DNA of 64,000 bases. Source: Ehretia macrophylla. Its lineage: Eukaryota; Streptophyta; Magnoliopsida; Boraginales; Ehretiaceae. Shown piece by piece: positions 9,772-22,490 of the stretch. The position numbers were made by a program, and so were the translations under genes. The number at the start of each line of letters is the position of its first letter. The stretch's first letter is position 1. The notes under the pieces were generated by a model, which ran no database searches, was not told where the DNA came from, and saw nothing but the letters and a program-made list of their open reading frames with translations. Where the stretch lies: positions 38,351,052 through 38,415,051 of the forward strand of contig CM075772.1 in assembly GCA_037974665.1 (NCBI GenBank), in the 5' to 3' direction.

Positions 9772-12337
9772 TGTGAAACCCCACTTTTCTATCTTATCTC
9801 GTTTTGCATGCTTTACCTCGTTTTGCGTGAATTAACCTGTTTAAGTGCTATGTGACTTAGAATGTGGTAATTTTGGTATCAATACTCTTAGAACATGCTA
9901 AATGTGCATTCATGAAATTTTCATCAAAAACGGAGTCAGAAATTTTATTGTCGATTTTCAGTGAATAGTATTTTCGAAACACGTCTGCTAAAATTTTAAA
10001 AATGGTCCTTTTAACCCTTCTAGACCTAGTCCACGGACTTTAATAGACCTGTGTTTGATGAAAACGATTTTAAAATCGGCTTAGGAATTTATTAGGGTTT
10101 TTACACAGACTTTTGCGAAAATCGAGTTATAAGCCGACTCGGGTAGAATTTTTTGATTGTAAAACTTCTTGTCACCTAAAAATAATCTACTTGAACTATC
10201 TTGAGTGTTGAATAATTGTTTTGAACATTGGTGATCAAGAAAATGCATTTAAAGTCAAGAAAACACTAAAAACACTAAAGTTTCAACTTTGACTTTCATT
10301 TAAAATCTTGACTTTCATGCATATATCATCAACACACATTGCCAAAGCACAAAAACATACTCATTTTCACACACATGGCCGAGATTTTCATGGGAGAATA
10401 AGCAAAGGAGTTTTCAAGGTTTTCAAAGCAAAATTTCAAAGAAAAATTTAGTTTTTGTTCGTAGAATTTCGTGCCGAGTTGGATTCTGCTTGTTGGGCAC
10501 GTATTACACGCATTCCTAGGCTTATATCGCACCAAAGGTGAGAGAAAAATTCTAGTTCTCAAAACTCATCTTTTGTGTTTTTGCGTAGAATTGAAAATCG
10601 AACCATTAGAATGTTAATCTGATGTTAGATTATTGCTCCATGCATGCTAAGGATCATTTATATGTAATCCTACAATATTTGAACGGTTGTAGCATAATTA
10701 TTATTTTTCGGGTATTTAAAGTTGAATAATTTGTTTAATGTTGATTATTTTGAGTTGTGTTGATCGGAATCGATTGCCGTTGATTTCTAAATGTTTGATA
10801 ATTACGTGGTAGCATCGTTGTAATGCCGAATTTTCGATGCTAATGTCCGTGCTAAAATCCAGAAATTTCAGCCTTGATACACTAGGGTTTTAGGGTTATT
10901 GGGCATGATTTGGATGTGTTTTGGTTGGTTTCCGAGGGGGCTAATGTAGTTGATTGAATGGGTGAGTGTTTGAAACTGATTTGTAGTTGTTTGGATTAGT
11001 AAAATGTAAGATATGATTATTTGAAATTTAGGTTGTCTTTCTTTAAATTGTTGAATTGAGCCTTTAGATGATTGGGTGTGTTTGAGTGATTGAATTGTGA
11101 GTTGTTAATGGTTAGACTAGGGTTAGATTACGTGTTTCATGCATGTTAAGTTGGATGGCCTACTTTGTCATCTAACTTTGTTGTTGTTGTTTAATTAAAT
11201 ATTGATGTTACATTGATGTTATGTTGATGATTATGGATTACGGGAATCGGGCACTTTTGTTGCTGATCTCCCAGATTATTGATTGATTATTGAGTACGGG
11301 AATCGGGCACTTTTGTTGCTGATCTCCCAGATTATTGATTGATTATTGAGTACGGGAATCGGGTACTTTTGTTGCTGATCTCCCAGATTATTGATTGATT
11401 ATGGATTACGGGAATTGGGCACCCTCGTTGCTTATCTCTCGATTTATTTATGTTGAGTCTCATTGTTGTGAGCTTTGATAATGTTGTGTCACCTCGGGAG
11501 GCATCCTGGGTTGCGGGCACAGTTATCCTGGCTAATCCCTATCTCGCATGGGCGGAGAGGCCATGGGGTGTGGGTCTAGGTCAAGGTACCTCAGGAATTG
11601 TGTCATTGAGTTTGAAGGGGTTGTTGAGCATGGAATTGATGTATGGAGCTTCATCAGTAAACGTATTGTATCCTTATTGTATGTTTACAGTTATTACTAT
11701 TGTTGCATTTATAATGATTATTGATGTTATTGTGTGTTTACTAACTCAAAGGATCATTTCCAAGGAGTTTAGTAAACCTTGTTCGAGATTTATCGGATCC
11801 TCGCTGGGCTTATTTTATATAAGCTCACTCTCTATTATTGCATGCATACAGGTGTACTATCGCAGGATTACGGGTACGTGCCTCTTGAAGAGGAAAATGT
11901 GCCTTACGTGGATGAGTCCTATGTTCCAGAGTCTTATCCTTGATGTAGTATCGTTTTACTATCTTGTGTATTAACTTAGTAGACTTTTATATGCTTTGTA
12001 GCTCATAATGTAAAAGATATTGAAAAGATAATGAATTAGTTGATGCAATCTTAGTAGCCTTCCTTTTGTTTATGATTAGGTTGCTAGATTGGCTCAACAA
12101 GTTTTTGTAATGTATATTAAGGTTTATGTATTATGTTGGAACGGAGGCGTATAACGAGAGATGATTATTGTATAATATGGTTATGATGTATGTCGTTATT
12201 TTATTGAGGAGTTGTTTGATGTATGACGTTCTGTTGAGGTTGGTTTAGAGCCTCGGAGTCTTATTTACTGTCCTTATACTGCCGAAATTCCGTTGCGTCC
12301 TGACTGATTATTGGAGGGGTCGAGTTGGGGCGTGACA
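9772..12337 (+). mobile_element. Solo LTR, 2.57 kb, probable Ty3/gypsy
   Basis: Begins TGTGAAACCCC and ends GGGGCGTGACA, the TG...CA border with short inverted ends. Perfect 5-bp target duplications TTAGT flank it (9767-9771 and 12338-12342). There is no internal region, primer-binding site or pol sequence, so this is a solo LTR left by LTR-LTR recombination. Its length and GGGGCGT(G/T)ACA end fit the large LTRs of Tekay/Del-type elements and resemble those at 27.1, 55.7 and 59.1 kb, but it belongs to a different subfamily. It contains a 56-bp minisatellite. A 174-codon open frame at 11450-11974 is not considered a gene. Confidence 0.85.
11230..11455 (+). repeat. 56-bp minisatellite inside the solo LTR
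   Basis: The phrase CGGGAATCGGGCAC recurs at 11241, 11297, 11353 and 11409, exactly 56 bp apart. It is followed each time by TTTTGTTGCTGATCTCCCAG or a close variant. The last unit is the most diverged. Confidence 0.93.
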
Positions 12338-12342
12338 TTAGT

Positions 12343-13470
12343 CTTCTATCCTAACACAAGAAACATGGGTTGTTAACAACTATTTTTGTATTCTTATATT
12401 TATTCTGTGAGCACGCCAAGCACGTCATTTTTATTCTCATGTTAATTCCATTCCCAGTCACATTTCTTTCCTAATTACGATTTTGACATCATATGGAACT
12501 CGTTAAAAAGTTAAAAACTATGTGCATAAATATATTAGTATTATTATATTTCTTCTTTGAAATTGATGTTGTCTTAAATTTTCCTTTTCAAAATAAAACT
12601 TGAACTATTATTTTTTATCCCAGAAAAAATATATGACTATTTGCTTGCATTTCGTTAAGGCGGCAACTTTAACTTTCTAGTTGGATTTGAAGTTTGTGGT
12701 AGCGAAAAATATTTTGGGAGTGTGTTCAAACACAAACAATAGGCACATGACTAACCCCAGTAGCAACTCTGATTTCGCAGATAGTGGAGGCGTCTCGAGA
12801 GTTGGAGAGAAGAAAGATAAGACTTCGTATTGAAAATAAAACCAAGGTTATGTATGTAATTTGACGTAGGGTTATTTTAGTAATTGCAACAAAAAGGTTT
12901 AAAAAAAGAAAGACATTTCAATTCATGTCCGTTGTATACTTTTAGGGTTAAATTGGTAATTAAATAATAATTAATAATTTTTTTGTTTAAGAAATGACTG
13001 GTTTGACGTGTACAAAGAGAAAATTTTGCCGCATAGAAGAAATACTCTTTTTCTTTTTTACGAAATGACGAAGATTGATCGAGTCACGAAATTGTAAAAT
13101 GGAGGATTAAATCCGTGAGACATAATTTACACCTTTATTTTTAGGCTGCATTTTGCTTGTATAGAGATAATTAAAAAGACGACTCTTAATAAAAATAAAT
13201 GACACTAATCAATTTTTATAATGGAATTTACTTAATGAGAAAAGACTTGATTAAGTTTAATTTGATTTGGCTGCGTTTCACAGTAATCGCCCCAACTTTA
13301 TTTCACTTTGGAAAACAGGATTACTCAGTGCTAGTGTATATAAGAGGTTAGGGTAGGCATGTTTTGATAAGTAACCATTACAAAATATTATTACGATACT
13401 AACAAACCAAAAATTGCGGGAACTAATTTCATCGACATTGGATTTAGCAAAAGGGAAAGAAAGAGCCACT
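12343..13470. other. Non-coding spacer
   Basis: No gene, RNA or repeat end is supportable between the solo LTR and the first SINE. Confidence 0.6.
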
Positions 13471-13473
13471 AGA

Positions 13474-13585
13474 GATTTGCTCTAATGGTAATATTACTCG
13501 TTGTATATGAGATGTTACGAGTTTGAGTCTCATTAATTACGTTATAAAGCCTTAGATCTCTCTAAATCAAAAAAAAAAAAAAAAA
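13474..13585 (+). mobile_element. tRNA-derived SINE
   Basis: An A-box-like TTTGCTCTAATGGTAA (13476-13491) is followed ~30 nt later by a B-box-like ACGAGTTTGAGTCTC (13517-13531). A short tRNA-unrelated body follows (GCCTTAGATCTCTCTAAATC), then an A tail of 17 (13569-13585). This pol III layout is that of plant SINEs. Purine-rich flanks make the target duplication unclear. Confidence 0.7.
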
Positions 13586-13789
13586 AGAAGAGAGAAAGGA
13601 AAAAAAAAGTTCTACTACGTCTTGCGTGGTGGAAGATGTTTCTAGAACTTTGATTAATGTCCTCTTGAATCTTTACAATCCCAGATGACATTGCCATAAG
13701 AATATCGATCTTGGTAGTGTGGATTAATGTTCTTTCAAGGTTGATCCTTGAAATTTTTTCATACTAGAGTTTGTTTTTGTTGACCAAAA

Positions 13790-13918
13790 GGACTTTAGTT
13801 TAGTGGTAAGTTTTTTGTTGTAAATGCAGGAAATTACGAGATCAATTTTTATGAATAACATCATTTAATATGTTTGTATAACTTAGGCCTCTCTCGAAAT
13901 TTAAATAAATAAATAAAA
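13790..13918 (+). mobile_element. Diverged SINE of the same type
   Basis: It has TTTAGTTTAGTGGTAAG as A box, TTACGAGATCAATTTT as a weak B box, and GGCCTCTCTCGAAAT in place of the 3' motif of the previous SINE. It ends in an (AAAT)n tail. Confidence 0.5.
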
Positions 13919-14365
13919 AGTTTGTCTTTTGTTGGCCTGTTGTCTTGAGCTTCAACCCAATTCTTTTATGTCCATATTTTCTCGTTCTAGCCCTTTTTGA
14001 CCTTAAACCTTATGTATTCTATTTTTGGACCAATTAGTAGTTTGAGCCTTTGACCAGTGTTGTTTTACTTTGGAACATATCGGACTGACCCACTTATGTG
14101 AGATTTTTCATTTTTTTTTGGAAATCAAAAATAATAATTTAAATTGTATTCAATTGTCAAAATCTAAAGTTACTGCATCTATTATCAAAGTGGACCTGTA
14201 ATATATGTGTATTTTAAAGTTTTGTGTTTCACATGAAAAACTTTGATTAGTCTTACCTCTTCTTTGTCAGGTAGGCCATGTTTTATCTATTTTGCGTATT
14301 TTGTACAATAACTATTTATTTTTCAAAAAAATAATATTACTATAAAAAATGGAAACTAGTTTCAC

Positions 14366-14372
14366 TATAAAA
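14366..14372 (+). promoter_or_regulatory. Candidate TATA box of kinase pseudogene A
   Basis: CACTATAAAATG lies 130 nt upstream of the proposed ATG at 14502, a normal distance for a plant promoter. A second TATAAAA-like string is at 14341. Confidence 0.4.
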
Positions 14373-14501
14373 TGTAAGCTCTTAGCAGCTGGAAAACCAA
14401 ACTCTTCACTTAGCCAAAAAAAAAAAAAAAACAAAACAAAACTCTTTTAACATTTTTTTGTTTCCTCAAATTAGATAGTTTAAAAATGTCAAAGAAAAAC
14501 T

Positions 14502-15245
14502 ATGGTTAAAAAAAGTTTCAAAGGCTCAAGCTCCAAGAGTTCGAGTTCAAGTTCTGATTTCAGAGAGGTTGTATTAATGTTATACAAAATTTAGTTTTCA
14601 TTAAAAAAATAATGTGATCACATTATAATGCAATTCTACTTTTCTCTTTTCTCTGTTTTTGGTGGTGATTTTGGCTTGACATTTACTTAAAAATCATGTT
14701 TTGCAACAGGAACCAAAATTATTCAACAGTCGACAACTAAAAACTATAACCAACGATTTTACAGAGCTCATTGGTCACGGCTCATACGCTGCTGTTTATA
14801 AAGGAACAGTGGAACACGAGCCAGTAGCTGTTAAAGCAATCTACAAAGGTGTCAAAGACCATTCTAAAGTAAGAACATTTAACACAGTTAATGCAATGTA
14901 CATATTAGATCAATTACTAACTTTTTCTTTTTTCACTTCTCCATTCAACAGAATGAGATGATGGTGTTGCTGGAACTCAATCATCACAACATCGTGAAAC
15001 TTTTAGGACACGGAGAAACAGATGATTGCTATTGCTTGGTTTTGGATCACATGCCAAGCACCCTTCAGAAAAAAGCTCAATGTAATAAACAACTTATTTT
15101 GAAATTGTTGTTTTTGTTAAAATTTGTTGTCTTAGATTGTATTATATAACACAAACACAAAATCACTTTTTTCACCTTGTTTCTTAAAACCGATAACGAC
15201 TATGTTATCGGTGATTTGAAAACCGATAACATCCTAATTGACGAG
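14502..15245 (+). pseudogene. Kinase pseudogene A, 5' exons (receptor-like cytoplasmic kinase type)
   Basis: Exon 1, 14502-14567, encodes a Ser-rich start (MVKKSFKGSSSKSS...) and ends at a GT donor. Exon 2, 14710-14868, follows a CAACAG acceptor and carries the glycine loop IGHGSYAAVYKG and the ATP-binding Lys in VAVKAI. Exon 3, 14952-15081, encodes the alpha-C region and hinge (LELNHHNIVKLLGHG, LVLDHMPSTL). Exons 1 and 2 join in phase 0. The following block, 15186-15245, encodes the catalytic loop GDLKTDNILIDE ahead of a GT donor. It has no visible acceptor, and the ~40 residues that normally precede it (alpha-E) are missing. The first position of HRD is Ile-Gly here. 5' exons of a broken RLK/Pelle-family Ser/Thr kinase. 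The copia element starts 22 bp after the last donor. Confidence 0.82.
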
Positions 15246-15266
15246 GTAAAAATGTCACTAACAATT

Positions 15267-16745
15267 TGTAGAGAATCGTGTATGATATTTTAAATATTTT
15301 ATAATTAAATAAAACACAGCAAAAATAATTAATAATACTCATGCATCCGTTCATGGTTAATTACGCAGATTATAACATGCATAAATAATCAACTATTAAT
15401 TATGCATAATAAGATTTTAGGATTATCTTTCCATGATGACGAATTTGTTGTAGAAATTGATCGAATCCAGAGCTCCCCAATTGTGAAGCCATCGAAAGTA
15501 TCCACATGAGATTCGAGCCATCAATCAGCAAAACCTCACTATGAGTTTTAGAGAAAAATACATTTGCTATGAAAAACAGGATTTGTGCTAGTTTTCTGTC
15601 TGTCATAGTTTCCTATTTATAGGAAACACTAGACCTATTAGGGCTAGATTTTGGGTCAGTCCTAATTACTGGACTTGGACTGATTAAATGATTGGACTAA
15701 TATTCTAATCTAATCAGTCTTAAGTCCAATTAAATATTAGACTCTTCTAACATTTAATTTATTTTTCTTGCTGATTAATTCCGAATCTCTTTTGTGTATG
15801 ACCTCTCGGGTTCATAATTAATTGACAGCGAAATCATATTAATCCAATTAATATTTAATTAGAACTCTTCTAATTTATTTCTCGCAAGTCGTGAGTGATA
15901 CCTAACAGTATATCACGACTACCCAACTAATAATGAAGTGAAATTCTACGAACCCTTTAGTAACAATTATTCAATCAATTCCTTATGTTTAAATTATCCC
16001 GATTGAGCCAGAGTCATAGATAGGGTCGTCAAACTCTATTACTCAATCATATGCCCAAAACTATTTAATCAGTAACTTATGAATAATACATGGAACAACT
16101 TCTACTATTCTACCTCGGTCAAGGATTTCTAGTTACTCGATTAATAGATCGCATAGGATTCATAATTGACAGATTTCATATCTACACTCACCTATCTCCA
16201 TGCCGGAATAGATTGTAACCACTAAGTACATTATCCAATCCTTGATGAGGACTAGCTTTATTGCACCAGCAAATCACGTTATCCCTAACACAAGATAACA
16301 GTGGTGTCTCAGGTCTAAGGATTTAATTGCACCATTACATTATACAACGAATTATTGACCATTACATGTAATTCGTTGTATTAGCGGTCATGTCCAGTCA
16401 CTTGTTCTCAACAAGCACTTATACATCTACCCTTACGATATGAGACTAATCGTCCAAATCAATATATCATATTATTTGGATGGTAGACTGTAATCCGATC
16501 TTTCCGGATAAATCAATGCCCAATTAATTTATCTTACAATCGGGGACTATTTTAGAATATATATTTATGAATATAGATTCTGTCACTCATATCCTTACTC
16601 TTAAGGATAGAATCTATAAATATTATTTTAAGGACTCTTATTTAAATAATTAATTATATTAATTATATTTAAATAAACTGTCCATATAAATAAATAATAT
16701 AATTATTATGTCCTAAAATTGGCATTTAGGGCATACAATCCAACA
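15267..16745 (-). repeat. 3' LTR of the decayed copia
   Basis: 1479 bp, matching 22491-23971 along its whole length. It carries TG...CA ends, read on the minus strand. Confidence 0.93.
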
Positions 16746-17349
16746 ATCCCCCACTTGCACTAAAACCAATTACTTTGGTATCTCATACCCATCTTCTCAA
16801 GATGGTAATCAAATGACTACTGAATCATTGTCTTAGTCAGTGGACTAGCACCGTCAACTATTAACGTTATTTAATGCATAATATCATTCTCTCCACAATC
16901 TCTGATTGATATGGTAATGCCTCTTTAATGCGCTTGGATCTCTAGTGAGACCTAGGTTCTTTAGCTTGCGCTACAACTCCATTGTCGTCACAGCACTACC
17001 TGTCTGACTTAATTGAAAGAACCATCCTTAGTTCAATTACGAACTCCTAGATCCAAACCGTTTCCTCTTGTTACATATGATGCAACGATGCACTCAACCT
17101 CTGGAATTTGCATTTGTACCAATATTTGGAACCTTTCCAAATAATTGCTCTTCCGTTATAGGTGAGTATAAACCCATATATGAATTTCCAATAATCCATT
17201 TCAGACTCTCAACTTGAAACTGTAAAACTTTAAGTTTTACCTTTCTCCATATACCAAGAATATTTTCCAGTGCTTCTCAAGTACTTAAGAATGTTCTTGA
17301 TTGCTTTCCAATGTTCCTAACCTAGATTAGACAGACATCTGCTCATAAC

Positions 17350-17990
17350 ACTTATAGCATTCATGATATCATGTCTTTGTACACGGCATAACGTATATAA
17401 GATTCTTAATTGCTGTAGCACTTAGAACCTTATGTGTCCAGTCTCTCTCTCTTTAGCAATCGTAGGACTCACAGCCCTAGAGAGATAAATGTCATGTCTT
17501 AAAAGAGAACAATCATCTTTTAAAACTTGTGTACATGTTAAACACCTTTAACACCCTTTTGGAAAAACCCATTAATCCTTTTGATCTATTGTTATAGATC
17601 GATTTTCAAGGATTCAAGCGGATTATCCCAAATTTTAATTGGAGAATTATTTGAATAACTAGACCTACTTGTGTAGTCAATATTCGTCTTCATTCTCAAT
17701 GAAGTCAATCAAATGTTCTAGATTCTTTAGGCTTGGTTAAGTCCATTAATGGACCCCTTTAGCTTGCACTCTTTGTGACTTATCACTGGACTCAAAATGT
17801 ATCGACAAATCCATATTAATGTCTTCATTAATGAAGTCATTATGAAATGCCGTTTTGTCATCCATCTACCTCATCTCATAATAGTAGTGTGCAACTATCG
17901 CCAATAAATCATAATGAATTTTAACAATTAGTGAAAATATTTCCTCATAATCAACTCCTTGCCTATGACAATAATATTTTACCATTTGTC
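17350..17990 (-). pseudogene. Copia reverse-transcriptase remnant
   Basis: Minus-strand 17985-17890 gives YCHRQGVDYEEIFS, and 17865-17830 gives MDDKTAFHND. These are the copia landmarks preceding and forming RT motif A, with a stop just before the Met. Further traces are obscured by stops and frameshifts. No functional product is possible. Confidence 0.7.
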
Positions 17991-20011
17991 CTAAAGGTCT
18001 CCACCTTTATTCATTTAAGATCTTATGGCCTCAAGCTACTTAAGCTTATGTCAAACATAACTATTCATAGCTGACAAAAATCATCAACATGATTATTCTC
18101 ATCTTTCTAATCTGAAAAAAACTGTGAAATAATCAGCTGCTTTTGGATTGGGTTTTCTAGAATCAAATCCTAGATTTGACTCAGGTTAACTGGTTGCTTA
18201 GTAACTCCTTACTGAGTCATACTTTTATTCCCACACTATCTTCTCAAATGAACTATTCTTCCAATAAGAAGTTGTACTTGCTAACAGACTATCTAGTCAG
18301 TAAGGGAATAAAAGTTATATCCCAACAAATCTTTGGGATAACTAATTAATCTTATCCAATCTCATTTCCAATTTATCAATCTAAAGCCTTTGATTGAAAA
18401 CAGGATAACCCTCATTCTTCACGCCTTAAGACTAGGTATCATGTACTCTCATATCCTATATGAAGTACTTAAGATTAATTTGGAAGTGACCTTATTCAAG
18501 AGATGAACTGTTATAAGGAGAATATAGCCTCACAAGCTAAATTATAAATCATCATAGTTTATCAATTACAGACCATGTCCAACAAGGTCCAACCCATTCT
18601 CTTCAACACTTCATCAAGCATTAGAATATTAGAAGGAGTTAATGAAGTAATTATGTTATTTTCTTTTGAGATACTATTAGAAATTGAGGCTAAGAATTCT
18701 CAATGATCTCATCATTGAGACTTACTTCTCTTTTTTAGTTTTGATTTACTACTTTAATTTTGAATTCTTTTGAACGCTTCAAACGGTTCAGATATACACT
18801 TATGACAATCATAAGTATATGTAAGGTAGCTAAAATCTTTATTGGGTTATTTTGCCAAAAGGCCCATATACATCTCTATGTATAAACCCTAAATATTTGT
18901 GGTCCTTTGTCCTACAAAGGGTGATTTGATCATTTTTAAGAACACAAGATCCACGTGTTGGGAACGTCCCGGGGCCTCAAAGGCTTACCAATCCTTCTTT
19001 CACCAATTGAGTGATTCTTGTTTCTCCTCTATGACCTAATCATAAGTGCCACAATAATTTTAGAGTTATCCATATCTCTTGATCTCTCATATTATTCTTT
19101 TATCACGTTTTACATCATCCATATAAAACTTGTTCATTAATTTACCAGTGTCAATTCATTTATTTCCCAAATAAATGAAACACATGAATAACAATTATTC
19201 CAAAATTAATGAATACCTAGATGGGTAAACGAGAAGACGAGATGTATTTACAGAGGACATCCATTTATCTTCGAACTCTTTGAAGTCCTTTGGATTTTTC
19301 TCTCCTAGTAGTTCTCATTTTCTTACAGTGGAAATAATTTCCTTTTACCAATTATGTTCCACTATTCCAGATCTACCCTTGATACATGACTCTCATGTCC
19401 AAAGGTTGTGTCAAATGTATTAACACGGAAAAATCCATTATGAATAACAAGAGAAAACTAAGAATTGATTTTGATGATTAGATTTGTCTGCATATGATAA
19501 ATCATGAATAAACTCATGGACTCAAGATACTCATCTTGAGAACACATGCTTTCAAATCAATTCCTCTAGTTATTCTTTAGAGCAATTTCTAGATATCTCA
19601 TATCTACCACTAGATATCTCATATCTAGTTGTCCTATCTTGCTTACTTCACAACTCTTGTAAGTAATTAACGATTGATACATTATCCATGCTTTTTTGCT
19701 TGACAACTTATTTTGGGCATCTAGAACGTGTATGACTTTCTCAGATTTGAGAACAATTCTCAAAACATTGAGCTAGTCATCGAAGTTTGGTCTAGTCAAA
19801 AATAGAAGGTTAGGTTCACATCCGATATTATATATAAGCAGTAATTTCCAAGGATGTTAGATAATTATATTATTAACCATTTGATTTGGGTCTTTAAATC
19901 AAACAGTAACCCCCACTAAATTTTTCAAATCCCACACTTCCTTAGTGGAAAACGAAAAAACAATAAGGTATTTTACTTAGTAGAATCGGGGGCCCATTCA
20001 TTTTTAACCCA

Positions 20012-20225
20012 CCTCACATTTTAGATTTTTGGTAAAGTTAAAACAAATAGGTGAATAACCTCTTATCCAATGTATCTCATACAAATTCCAATTATTTTTA
20101 CCTCCAATCCTTTCGACCTCACATTATAGATTTTTGGTCTCCAAGATTGTTTAAGTTAAACCCATTATCCTGAAAATTTGGATCAATGCAATACCGACAC
20201 CTCACATGATAGATTTTTTGATTGC
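20012..20225. repeat. Three copies of a CCTCACATnnTAGATTTTT motif
   Basis: CCTCACATTTTAGATTTTTGG at 20012, CCTCACATTATAGATTTTTGG at 20117 and CCTCACATGATAGATTTTTTG at 20200 are near identical but sit in unrelated context. They lie inside the decayed copia. Confidence 0.6.
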
Positions 20226-21872
20226 CAGTAAGAATCTAAAATTTTCACATCTCATGCTTATATAGACTTAGTTCATATGTTAATACAAATAAATAACTCC
20301 TATGTGTCCATAGCCAGCTACTTACTTGTCCAACACACAAACTAATCTACGATAACGGAAGGCAATGATATAATCTTCTCAAGACTACACCATTATTAAC
20401 TTAATATTTAATTTGGGAATGTTTACTGGTCTTTAATTTAGGTCTCACTTTTCACATGCTTCTAATTTCAATTTATCGCATAAATAAAATAGAAATATAC
20501 ATGCATTCATCATATATTTATCGCATAAATAAATAAATAAATGCATAAAATAAAATGGGATGATCATGGACTAGGAGCACTATCAACCCGAGTCACTGGG
20601 TTGAATTCTTAAATCAAATAAAGGGCCCATAAGATAGACTCATGGGTTGCTCCTCCTTGGCTTCACAAAACTCCTTTCGCGAACTAAGCTCACCAACTCT
20701 TGATGTCTTCATCTTGATCTTTCATTACATTTATGTACATAGATTCCTAATCTAGTGGGGATACATAAATGGGAATAAGGTTTTATATATTTAAAACAGG
20801 GATAAGAGGCATGCAAGCCCCATTTTAAAATATTACATAAAACCCATAATGGGTAAATAAATAAAATAATGATATTCATGCATTCATTTATTCATCCATT
20901 CTACATACAAGACTAGTTCATGATCACCCACATACATAGCAAATAATAAATAAAAGTAATCCACGAATATAGCACAATTAATTTCCTAATATAATCTAAT
21001 TATATTAGGTTTATCCAATTAATAAACACCTTTATTAATTTGGATCCTTAAATATCTCATATTTAAATAAATATAATCTCATTATATTTATAGTAATAAA
21101 TTAATAAATAAATTATTAAGTAACTACAAGTATAGCACAATTAATTCTCTAATATAAACTCTTTTACATTAGATTTTTCAATTTAATAAACTCTTTATTA
21201 AATTTAATCTATTTAATAAACTCTTTACTAAATCTATTCCATAAATATCTCATATTTATAAAATACAAATATAATTAAATTATAATTAATTAGTTAATAA
21301 ACAATTTATTAACTTAAAGTGTCAAAAGTGTATTTGGGCTTGTTTAATTAATTTGTCACACAAACTAATTGAAAACTTAGACTTAAAAACATAATAAGTC
21401 CAACTTATTCTACCCAGTTCTAAGTCCAAAAACTAACAGCCCAAATTAGACAATAAAAGGAGTCCAACTAATTTTACTAAAGTCTGAATAAAAATTGGCC
21501 CAAAAAGACCCAACTTCGCATATGCCCATTAGCCCAAGAAGATGAAGAACCTTAATATTTCAACTGGAAGCCCAATCCAAACAATAAATAAGTCTATATT
21601 TATTTTTATTTAACTTAGAATTTAATATGGCCCAAAAAGAGCCCAACAGCCCAATTAAAACATATAAGAAGATAAATGAAAATATCCCAATGTCCATTGG
21701 GATTAGGATCGGGTTCAGACCCTATTCGGATCGCATCCGGATCCGGATCTAACCCTAACCCTACAAAAAACACATTTTTTTTCTTATCTTCTTATTCCCC
21801 AAAATAGCGCCGCCCCCACCTCCATGGCTACACTACTGCAGTTATCTTTTTCACCTTCTTCTTCAACGACAA

Positions 21873-22041
21873 GCTGCCACCATGGCAGCAACTTTCTGAT
21901 GCGTCAGGTAGCTGCCACCATGGCAGCACCTTTGTCGCGATGGCAGCAGCGCCACCATGGCGCTGCTGCGCCGTGAGGAGCAGCGCCATCATGGCGCTGC
22001 TTCGCCGCAAGGTGCAGCGCGCAGCACCACCATGGCGCTGT
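21873..22041. repeat. Cluster of five GC-rich hairpins in the copia leader
   Basis: Five short inverted repeats occur within 169 bp: 21873-21889, 21911-21927, 21946-21966, 21980-22000 and 22021-22041. The longest has arms GCAGCGCCA and TGGCGCTGC around a 3-nt loop. The spacers repeat too (CGCCGCAAGGTGCAGCGC, CGACGCGAGGTGCAGCGC). The patch is strongly GC-rich within an AT-rich element. On the RNA-sense (minus) strand it lies about 440-600 nt downstream of the primer-binding site, where an untranslated leader would be. Frames through it on both strands are not credible genes. Confidence 0.85.
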
Positions 22042-22476
22042 TTCGACGCGAGGTGCAGCGCGCAACGAGAAGGAGAAGGTGTAGGCAATTTTTTTTTTTT
22101 TTTTTTTGAAAAACTGATTTTCCATTTTTCCCTGAACAGATTCAGATATAGAAAATAATCCCAAAACAATTTTGAATAGTTTCTTGGTAAATCAGTTTTT
22201 GAAATTTAATAAAACAATTTTATAAAAATAAAAATTTAGTTTCAAAACAATCTTTAATGGAACTGAAAAACAATTTCACAAACTACTTTTATGAAATTGA
22301 ATAAGGGAAGAACCTTTTGAGCTAAAGTTTAATCCGATTAAAATATGGACATAAAATTAGCAGATTCTCAATCTATTAATTTTGCAATAGTTTCACAAAC
22401 TATAGTTGACACTTTTAATTGTGCAACAATATAATATGTGCTATAATCCAATAATCACATAAAAGACATGAACGGT

Positions 22477-22489
22477 GGCTCTGATACCA
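22477..22489 (-). promoter_or_regulatory. Primer-binding site of the decayed copia
   Basis: Minus-strand TGGTATCAGAGCC, complementary to the 3' end of initiator tRNA-Met and one base from the LTR edge. Confidence 0.9.
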
Positions 22490-22490
22490 C

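Noticed and set aside
11450-11974. 174-codon open frame on the plus strand
   Set aside because: It lies inside the solo LTR 9772-12337, has no recognisable domain, and is best explained as chance in LTR sequence.
13476-13531. tRNA gene suggested by A and B boxes
   Set aside because: No cloverleaf or acceptor stem can be drawn, and an A tail follows: a SINE, not a tRNA gene. The same applies to 49842 and 26497.
21725-21775. Telomere-like CTAACCCTAACCC
   Set aside because: Only two units, within copia internal sequence; plant telomeric repeats are TTTAGGG arrays. The AACCCTAACC near 30137 is likewise part of a MULE arm.
21828-22169. Overlapping open frames on both strands over the GC-rich hairpins
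   Set aside because: Compositional artefact of the hairpin repeats. The GCCACCATGG strings look like strong start contexts but are parts of the palindromes.
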